DNA from: Corallococcus macrosporus
GTDB taxonomy: Bacteria > Myxococcota > Myxococcia > Myxococcales > Myxococcaceae
DNA length: 64,000 nt
NCBI RefSeq assembly: GCF_017302985.1
Contig: NZ_JAFIMU010000009.1
Location: 372,001-436,000, forward strand
Direction: 5' to 3'
Positions 34,736-40,720 of this stretch are shown here, one piece after another. A program made the position numbers and the translations under genes. A model generated the notes under the pieces. The model worked only from the letters and a program-made list of their open reading frames with translations, was not told the origin of the DNA and did not search any database. Position 1 is the stretch's first letter. Every line of letters starts with the position of its first letter.

Positions 34736-34764
34736 TTGTCGCGGGGAGGTGGGGTGCCTAGTTT
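34736..34764 (+). promoter_or_regulatory. Candidate promoter of the small-membrane-protein cluster
   Basis: TTGTCG (34736-34741), 17-nt spacer, TAGTTT (34759-34764). The first gene of the cluster starts at 34808, giving a leader of about 36 nt. Confidence 0.45.
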
Positions 34765-34807
34765 GGCGCCCACGCGCACAGGGACGTGAGCGTCGGCCGG
34801 AGAGCGC

Positions 34808-35281
34808 ATGCACGTGGGCAGTGAACAGACGGATCGCGGCGTGGCCGCGCTCGTCGGGCGCATGGCGGACGGCTTCAGTCGGTTGGTGACGCAGCACCTC
34901 CAGCTGGCGCGCGTGGAGCTGGCGGAGGACGCGAAGGCCATGGGCCTGGACGTGGCGAGCATCGCCGTGTTCGTGCCCTTCCTCCTCGTGGGTTACGCCT
35001 TCGTCTGCGGGGCGCTGGCGGCCGTGCTCGCTCCGTGGACGGGGTGGGCGGGCGCGCTGGCCATCGTGGGCGCGCTGAACCTGGTGGGAGGCGGCCTGGG
35101 CATCCTTCGCGCGGTGAAGCGCATGAAGACGCGCCAGATGATGGATGACAGCGTGAGCGAGCTGTCGCGCAGCATGGCGGCGCTCACCACGGCCCGCCCG
35201 CAGGTGGCGGCGGCGCCCGGGGTGAACACGCTGAAGGACACGACGGGAATGGCTTTCAAGGAGCCGCGGGATGGCCGCTAG
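34808..35281 (+). CDS. YqjE/holin-X-like (DUF1469) membrane protein
   Basis: Protein of 157 aa. An N-terminal amphipathic helix (GRMADGFSRLVTQHLQLARVELAEDA) is followed by two transmembrane segments (about 50-72 and 76-97) and a cytoplasmic tail. The pattern matches the phage_holin_3_6/YqjE family, known for tandem location with YqjD-like proteins. Lytic holin function is not implied. CCGGAGAGC precedes the ATG. First of five small membrane genes on one strand. Confidence 0.8.
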   Translation: MHVGSEQTDRGVAALVGRMADGFSRLVTQHLQLARVELAEDAKAMGLDVASIAVFVPFLLVGYAFVCGALAAVLAPWTGWAGALAIVGALNLVGGGLGILRAVKRMKTRQMMDDSVSELSRSMAALTTARPQVAAAPGVNTLKDTTGMAFKEPRDGR

Positions 35282-35501
35282 CAATGGACACCTGCCGCGC
35301 ACCAGCGCGGCGCTTCGCGAGGAAATCGAGCGCACCCGGGCCGACCTGGCCACGTCGGTGAGCGCGCTCCGGGTGGAGGTGGCGGAGGTCACCGACTGGC
35401 GTCAGTGGGTGCGCAAGCATCCGTACGCCTGCGTGGGCGGCGCCTTCCTCGTCGGTTACCTGGTGGGCTCGCGGCGCTCGGACGAGCGCCGGCGGGGCTG
35501 A
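35271..35501 (+). CDS. DUF3618 small membrane protein
   Basis: Protein of 76 aa. The N-terminal helix is LREEIERTRADLATSVSALR, the DUF3618 hallmark, followed by WVRKHPYACVGGAFLVGYLVG, a single Gly-rich transmembrane segment, then SRRSDERRRG. Its start lies 11 bp inside the previous gene, so translation is coupled. Function unknown; it resembles ElaB/YqjD membrane-anchored proteins in layout. Confidence 0.8.
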   Translation: MAASNGHLPRTSAALREEIERTRADLATSVSALRVEVAEVTDWRQWVRKHPYACVGGAFLVGYLVGSRRSDERRRG

Positions 35502-35554
35502 GTGCAAAGACTTCAAGACGCAATCGGAAACGAACGCACAGCAGAGGGCTTCCC

Positions 35555-35749
35555 ATGGAAATCAATCCGCAGCAGATGGCAGACCGGGCGCGGCACCTTC
35601 AGGAGCAGCTGCCGAACATGGACGAGGCGCGGCAGAACCTGGTGGACCTGAACCGTCAGGTCGTCGGGTTCATCAAGGCCAACCCCGGCACGTGCCTGTT
35701 GGGCGCCATCGCCGTGGGCTTCATCGTGGGCCGCATCGCCTCTCGCTAA
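35555..35749 (+). CDS. Small ElaB/YqjD-like (DUF883-like) membrane protein
   Basis: Protein of 64 aa. It has a soluble helix (MADRARHLQEQLPNMDEARQ) and then VVGFIKANPGTCLLGAIAVG, with a Gly-zipper transmembrane segment ending GRIASR. The IKANPG-type motif before the membrane segment is shared with the neighbours on each side. AGAGGG precedes the ATG. Family assignment rests on layout only. Confidence 0.7.
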   Translation: MEINPQQMADRARHLQEQLPNMDEARQNLVDLNRQVVGFIKANPGTCLLGAIAVGFIVGRIASR

Positions 35750-35776
35750 CCCGTTTCCTGGAAAGGGAGCACGGAC

Positions 35777-36157
35777 ATGAGCAACTATTCGGGAACGACG
35801 GGCAACGGCACGGCGGCGCACGGCGAGGACGCGGGCTTCGGCCAGCGCGTGGATCAGCTGGGCTCCGACGCGCAGCAGTTCATCGACAACGCGCGCAGCG
35901 CGGTGGCGGACCTGGGGCAGACGCTGGACCTGAAGGGGCGCGTGGAGCGCAACCCCTATGGCACGCTGGCCATCGCCGTGGGCGTGGGCTACGTGCTGGG
36001 CGGTGGCCTCTTCACGCCGCTGACCGGGCGCATCCTCAAGCTGGGCGTGCGGCTGGCCGCGCTGCCCTTCGTGAAGGATGAGCTGCTGGGCATGGCGGAG
36101 TCCGCCTTCCAGGGCTACCAGACGGGTCGTGGCACGCCGCCCTCGGGCAGCGTCTAG
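35777..36157 (+). CDS. Small membrane-associated protein, ElaB/YqjD-like C-terminal motif
   Basis: Protein of 126 aa. The N terminus is Gly/Thr/Asn-rich, then QRVDQLGSDAQQFIDNARSA, then VERNPYGTLAIAVGVGYVLG as the membrane segment, and a second weakly hydrophobic region GRILKLGVRLAALPFVKDEL. AAAGGGAG precedes the ATG at 35777. Not assignable beyond the shared motif. Confidence 0.7.
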   Translation: MSNYSGTTGNGTAAHGEDAGFGQRVDQLGSDAQQFIDNARSAVADLGQTLDLKGRVERNPYGTLAIAVGVGYVLGGGLFTPLTGRILKLGVRLAALPFVKDELLGMAESAFQGYQTGRGTPPSGSV

Positions 36158-36212
36158 GATTCGAGCGCAAACCCCGCGTCTTTCCCCCGAAGTCATTTCA
36201 CCGGAGTCGGAC

Positions 36213-36524
36213 ATGCTGAGCCTGAAGGACTTGAAGAAGCTGGACAGGGACGACGTGCTGGACCTCCTCGGCCTGGAGACGCGCCGCACGACGGCGGAGT
36301 CGGCGCTGCCGGCGCTGGGCATCTTCGCGGCCGGCGTCCTGGTGGGCGTGGGCGTGGGCATGCTGCTCGCGGACAAGCCGGGCACGGAGCTGCGCGGCGA
36401 CCTGCGCCAGCGCATCCAGGGAGGCCAGGACAAGCTGGCCACGGCCATCAACAACGCGCGCGGCGGGGACACCCAGCAGCAGGGCGCGGGCTCCACGGTG
36501 CCGCCGGGTCAGCGGACGACCTGA
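36213..36524 (+). CDS. YtxH-like small membrane protein
   Basis: Protein of 103 aa. A short N-terminal helix (LKDLKKLDRDDVLDLLGLET) precedes a transmembrane segment LPALGIFAAGVLVGVGVGML and then ADKPGTELRGDLRQRIQGG, close to the YtxH pattern LLAPKSGKELREDL. The tail is Gln/Gly/Thr-rich. CCGGAGTCGG precedes the ATG. Last gene of the cluster, followed by a terminator. Confidence 0.72.
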   Translation: MLSLKDLKKLDRDDVLDLLGLETRRTTAESALPALGIFAAGVLVGVGVGMLLADKPGTELRGDLRQRIQGGQDKLATAINNARGGDTQQQGAGSTVPPGQRTT

Positions 36525-36551
36525 TTCCAGGCAGTGTGTGAAGTCCACGGA

Positions 36552-36592
36552 GGGCCTCTTCCCGCGCGAGCGGGGAGGGGCCTTCGTGTTTG
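36552..36592 (+). terminator. Terminator after the small-membrane-protein cluster
   Basis: A long G+C-rich stem pairs GGCCTCTTCCCGC (36553-36565) with GCGGGGAGGGGCC (ending 36582), including G-U pairs, then TTCGTGTTTG. Confidence 0.55.
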
Positions 36593-36629
36593 CGCGGCAG
36601 GAGAGGGGAATGGCGTAGGCTTTCCGGCC

Positions 36630-38729
36630 ATGTCCCGTTTGCGCGTGCTGTGGGTGTCATTGTTGGGCCTGGCCCTGGTGCGGTGCACCGTGCCGTCGCT
36701 GGAGGACCTCTGGAGGGAGAAGGGGTTCTGCGCGGCAGGGGACGAGGACTGCGGCATGTTGCGCATCCGGGTGGACGCGCAGGGATTCGAGCCCGGGTGT
36801 CTGAAGTTCGAGGCGAAGGAGGCCGGGCGGGACGCGACGCTCACGGCGACGGTGCCGTACCGGGGCACGGCGAGGGCAGGGAAGACGCTGACGCAGGGGT
36901 TCTCTCCACCGAAGGACTGGGGACTCGGCGTGACGGTGTCTGTGTCGGCGTTCGAGCAGGGCTGTGAGGGGAAGGCCGTGACGGCGCAGAGCCGTCAGTC
37001 CACGCTGCGCGAGGGTGGCGTTTCCGAGGTGGCGTTCGTGGTTGCGGCGACGGACGCGGACCGGGATGGCTACGTCAGCGTGGCAACGGGGGGCTCGGAT
37101 TGCAGTGATGAACTCGCCGAGGTGAACCCTGGAGCGGCGGAGCTTTGCAACGAAGCCGACGACAACTGTAACGGGGCGAAGGACGAGGGACTGGGACTGG
37201 GCGATACATGTGCCACGGAACTGGGCTGCATGGGCGTCAAGGTCTGCGGACAGGGTGGGGCGGTGACGTGTGTCGCGCAGACCGAGCAGGCCGCCTGGGC
37301 GGACGACGACCAGGACGGGCACGGTGATACTTCGCGGGGCCAGGTTCCTGTGTGTTCGAGCACGTTGCCTCCGAACCGGTTACCCCTCACCGCGCCTCAT
37401 GACGACTGCGATGACGATGATGCTCGCATCCACCCGGGGGCGGTGGAAGTCTGCAATGAGCTGGATGATAACTGTATCAATGGCACGGATGAGGGGTTCG
37501 GCATTGGGCAGGCCTGCACTGATCCTACGTATCAGTGCGTAAATGGTAGGGTGTTCTGTGGAAGAGACGGTGGGACGCAGTGCCTGCCGCCTGCCACGGT
37601 GCCCACGTGGTATCCGGACGATGATCAGGATTTCTTCGGTGCATCGGATGGCGGAGTGCTGTCCTGTCCTGTTCCCGCACCGGGCTTCGTGAATCAAAGA
37701 GGAGACTGTGATGACGGAAATCCATTCATCCATCCCAATGCCCTCGAACTCTGTGATGAACAGGATAATAACTGTAACAACTTGGTTGATGAGAATGGAG
37801 CTTGTCGAGGTGACGGGCCCACCTGGGTCAGTGAGAGCGTGAATAATGGCGGGCCCGCACTGCGTGGAGTGTCTTTGTTTGGAGATGGTGGTGTCTGGGT
37901 TGTTGGGGACGATTCGACCCGAGCCATAAAGCCGTCAGGTTCGAGCAGCTTTACTGTGCTGCCAGGAAAGTGCACGGGTGGAACAACGCAGCGTGCTTTG
38001 TACGGCGTGTGGGCACATCCCCAAACTGGTGTTGCTTATATCGGGGGTGATAACGACATCCTGACGATACAATCGCCGTCAAGTTCATGGTGTGACCCGT
38101 ACAAACCTCCCTCCGCATCGGGAACAACGACAAGTTTGAAAGGATTCGTCGGAAATGATGGAGGTGTCCTCATTGTCGGCGTCGGCTCGTTGAGCAATGG
38201 CACAGTTGGTGGTTCCTTCGAGTGGGACGGCGGCATCGCGACGGTTCCAGTACAGTCCTACTCGGGCCAGCCCCTTTTTGGTGTGGATGGTGTTTCGCAA
38301 ACGCTGCTCTTCGCCGTTGGGGACGCCAGTGGTCGGAGCAACATTCTCCGTAGGAGTGGCGGATCAGGAGGATGGGTTCCAGAAGCCAGCGTTCCTGATG
38401 CTGGTGCGTTGTGGGCCGTTGATGTGGTTAATAATAAGCTCGCTTATGCTGTGGGGGCCAATGGGACCTTCCTGGCTTGGAATGGCGCCACGTGGTCTAT
38501 TGGGTATGGTCCGGTTACCAATGACATTTTGACAGGAGTCCTGGCTTTCGGATCCAACTCTGTCTATGTGGTTTCGGCCAACGGATACATCTTCCGGTAT
38601 AATGGACGGGCCTGGACTCAGTTTTCGGTAGGTATGAGCCTCTACGATATTGAGGGCACCAGCCCTGAGGACATTTGGGCGGTCGGGAACTTCGGCAACG
38701 TCTTCCACTATCCCGGGTGGCCGCAGTGA
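36630..38729 (+). CDS. MopE-type putative metal-binding lipoprotein with C-terminal beta-propeller-like repeats
   Basis: Protein of 699 aa. The N terminus LLGLALVRC has a lipobox, so it should be lipid-anchored. Three MopE/SbsA-type motifs of the form DCDD-x8-10-NPGAxExCN-xxDxNC-x-DE begin near residues 155, 255 and 370 (for example VNPGAAELCNEADDNCNG). The second half (about 400-699) has WxVG-type strands such as WVVGDD, AYIGGD and DIWAVGNFGNVF, a propeller layout. Codon and base use change sharply from about 37500 on: third positions are often A or T. TAGGCT lies 8 nt before the ATG with no Shine-Dalgarno. Function unknown; possibly surface adhesion or metal binding. Confidence 0.8.
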   Translation: MSRLRVLWVSLLGLALVRCTVPSLEDLWREKGFCAAGDEDCGMLRIRVDAQGFEPGCLKFEAKEAGRDATLTATVPYRGTARAGKTLTQGFSPPKDWGLGVTVSVSAFEQGCEGKAVTAQSRQSTLREGGVSEVAFVVAATDADRDGYVSVATGGSDCSDELAEVNPGAAELCNEADDNCNGAKDEGLGLGDTCATELGCMGVKVCGQGGAVTCVAQTEQAAWADDDQDGHGDTSRGQVPVCSSTLPPNRLPLTAPHDDCDDDDARIHPGAVEVCNELDDNCINGTDEGFGIGQACTDPTYQCVNGRVFCGRDGGTQCLPPATVPTWYPDDDQDFFGASDGGVLSCPVPAPGFVNQRGDCDDGNPFIHPNALELCDEQDNNCNNLVDENGACRGDGPTWVSESVNNGGPALRGVSLFGDGGVWVVGDDSTRAIKPSGSSSFTVLPGKCTGGTTQRALYGVWAHPQTGVAYIGGDNDILTIQSPSSSWCDPYKPPSASGTTTSLKGFVGNDGGVLIVGVGSLSNGTVGGSFEWDGGIATVPVQSYSGQPLFGVDGVSQTLLFAVGDASGRSNILRRSGGSGGWVPEASVPDAGALWAVDVVNNKLAYAVGANGTFLAWNGATWSIGYGPVTNDILTGVLAFGSNSVYVVSANGYIFRYNGRAWTQFSVGMSLYDIEGTSPEDIWAVGNFGNVFHYPGWPQ

Positions 38730-39739
38730 CGAAGAAGGGACCCCCGAAACATTCCCCGCCGTCCGACGCACCGAAGCATGATGCCCGGTCGATGCGTCAC
38801 GACACTCCCGTGGATGTTCCCGCCGTGGATGCGTCCACGGTGCTTCCCGTGCGAAACACAGACACGCCGTGGGCCTCCGGACCCGAGGGCGCGCTGGGAC
38901 AGCTGCGCGCACTTGAAACACTGGAGTCCGCCTACGACGCCTGGGCGGAGCTGAAGCGCGAACACGCAGCCTCCGTCATCCAGTTCCGCGAGGAACAGGC
39001 CCGGCTCACGCAGCAGGGCTCGTTCCTCCTGGGCGCCGTGCGCGCCGCGGGCATGGACTCCGGTTCAACGGCTCCGGGCCTTCAGCCACAGGGCGCCGCC
39101 AGTGACTTCCTTCGCGACGCGGAAGCCAAGCTCGCCAAGGCGCGGGACGCCGTCTCCCAGCGCGAATCGGAGAGCGAAGCCCGCTACCAGGCCGCGTTCA
39201 CGGAGGTCCGCGCCACGCTCCTGGACCGCGTCCAGCGCTACCTCCAGCGCAGCCGTCCACACCTCACGCTGCTTCTGCGCAGAGTGGGCGCGGAGCGATC
39301 CATCCTCCACGTCGCGCGCATCCAGCCGGATGAAGCCGTGCTGCTCTGCTACCTGCTCACGCAGCGGGTGCCCTCCCGCTACGGCTTCCTCTTCGACGAC
39401 TCCACCGAGGAGCTGTCCCTCCCGCCCGCGCCGCTCTACGCGGAGGAGTCCGTCGCCTCCGATGCCATCCGCCCGGACGCGCCGGGCCTGCTGCGCGCCA
39501 TCGACGCAAGCGCGGACGTCCTACCGCTCAAGGGCTTCATCCCCCTGCGCGTGCCCAGGCCCGGAGGAGGGGAGGACTTCTTCCGCCTCCTCCAGCGAGG
39601 CGCCGTGATGGAGGTGGAGATCGCGGACGGTCCGGACTTCCGCAGCATCCTTTCCCGCGAAGAGTCGGAACGCTTCGCGGGCCACCTCCTGCGCCTCAAG
39701 TTGGAGGAGCGCATCGGCCTCGACATCGAGGCCGGGTAG
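38726..39739 (+). CDS. Hypothetical protein with central coiled coil
   Basis: Protein of 337 aa, not recognised. The N terminus is polar and Pro/Asp-rich, residues about 50-170 form coiled-coil helices (LAKARDAVSQRESESEARYQ), and the C-terminal part is mixed (RSRPHLTLLLRRVGAERSIL; GFIPLRVPRPGGGEDFF). No signal peptide. The GTG start overlaps the stop of the MopE-type gene by 4 nt, which links their expression, yet base composition returns to the genome norm here. Confidence 0.65.
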   Translation: MTKKGPPKHSPPSDAPKHDARSMRHDTPVDVPAVDASTVLPVRNTDTPWASGPEGALGQLRALETLESAYDAWAELKREHAASVIQFREEQARLTQQGSFLLGAVRAAGMDSGSTAPGLQPQGAASDFLRDAEAKLAKARDAVSQRESESEARYQAAFTEVRATLLDRVQRYLQRSRPHLTLLLRRVGAERSILHVARIQPDEAVLLCYLLTQRVPSRYGFLFDDSTEELSLPPAPLYAEESVASDAIRPDAPGLLRAIDASADVLPLKGFIPLRVPRPGGGEDFFRLLQRGAVMEVEIADGPDFRSILSREESERFAGHLLRLKLEERIGLDIEAG

Positions 39740-39745
39740 ACGCGC

Positions 39746-40612
39746 TTAGTTCGTCCGCACGATGCCCACTTCCGCGGTGCCCGCCAGGACGACGCTGCCG
39801 AGGAAGAGGTTGTCGGACTCCGGGCCGCCCATGCGCACGGCCTGGAAGATGACCATGTAGGTCTGCTTGGGGGTCGGGAACGCCGTGGCGGGAATCGTCA
39901 CGCGCGCCTCGCGGAACGTCGCGGGCGTCGCCGCCAGCTGGAGGAACTCCACCGGCGTCGTCGGCACGTTCGAATAGGTGGACTGGCCCTTCTCCCCGTT
40001 CGCGCCCAGCGGCACCACCGTCACGAAGCCCAGCGTGCGGTCCTGGTTGGGCGGAGGCGCCGGCCGGTCGAACGCGAACGCCGTGTTGGCGTTGATCCGC
40101 ACGAAGCCCTCCGCCGGGTGGAACGCCGGGATGGCCTCCTTCGTGGGCGAGTCCTCCACCCGCGCCTCGTACTTCGTCCCGCCCTGCTCCGCGAAGAACG
40201 AGTACGTCGCGCCCGACGCGTACTGGAGGTCATCCGTGGAGTCGCTCGTTACACCGTAGCTGCCGCCGCCCTGGCCGTTGAGCGGGACGCCCGCCGCGCT
40301 GCCCGCGCGCAGCGTCACCGTGGCGCCGCTCAGCCCCTCCGGCTGCGCGTTCTCCCCCTTCTTCGTCCCGAAGAACACGAACGCCGCCGTCTGCCCGGGG
40401 AAGCTCACCACGTCCCCTCCGTCCGGCCCGCCGTAGGTCCCCGCGTCGTAACCCGCCAGCGCGGACGCGGACACGTCCACCTGCGGCGTCGCGAGCAGGG
40501 TGCCCACCATCACGTGGTCCGCCGTGAGCTGGTTGGTCGTCTTCTCCAGGTCGCAGGCGAGCGGCGACAACACGGACACGGTGGCGAGGGCGGACAGCAA
40601 AAGGCGTTTCAT
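39746..40612 (-). CDS. Putative envelope lipoprotein, function unknown
   Basis: Protein of 288 aa. The signal MKRLLLSALATVSVLSPLAC has a lipobox ending in Cys20. The rest is beta-rich with Gly/Thr/Asp-rich loops (VSFPGQTAAFVFFGTKK; LSGATVTLRAGSAAGVPLNG), which suggests an immunoglobulin-like or lipocalin-like fold. AAGAGAG precedes the ATG. It is convergent with the preceding gene (6-bp gap) and divergent from the CHASE2 cyclase. Confidence 0.7.
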   Translation of the reverse strand: MKRLLLSALATVSVLSPLACDLEKTTNQLTADHVMVGTLLATPQVDVSASALAGYDAGTYGGPDGGDVVSFPGQTAAFVFFGTKKGENAQPEGLSGATVTLRAGSAAGVPLNGQGGGSYGVTSDSTDDLQYASGATYSFFAEQGGTKYEARVEDSPTKEAIPAFHPAEGFVRINANTAFAFDRPAPPPNQDRTLGFVTVVPLGANGEKGQSTYSNVPTTPVEFLQLAATPATFREARVTIPATAFPTPKQTYMVIFQAVRMGGPESDNLFLGSVVLAGTAEVGIVRTN

Positions 40613-40720
40613 GGGCACTCTCTTGCGCGGGGCACGGATGGACAGCTGACAGCAGCCAACCATACCGCGCGTGTTGACCCATAGGCGCGGGGCCCCGGCG
40701 GGGTATCCTGCACGCCGCTC

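Noticed and set aside
36540-36600. Short repeats near the MopE-type gene considered as a CRISPR or mobile-element end
   Set aside because: They form one hairpin followed by a T-rich stretch, which fits a terminator; there are no spaced repeats or transposase genes.
40674-40709. TTGACC and TATCCT before the CHASE2 cyclase as a -35/-10 pair
   Set aside because: The spacing is 24 nt, too long for sigma-70; only the TATCCT is kept as a possible -10.
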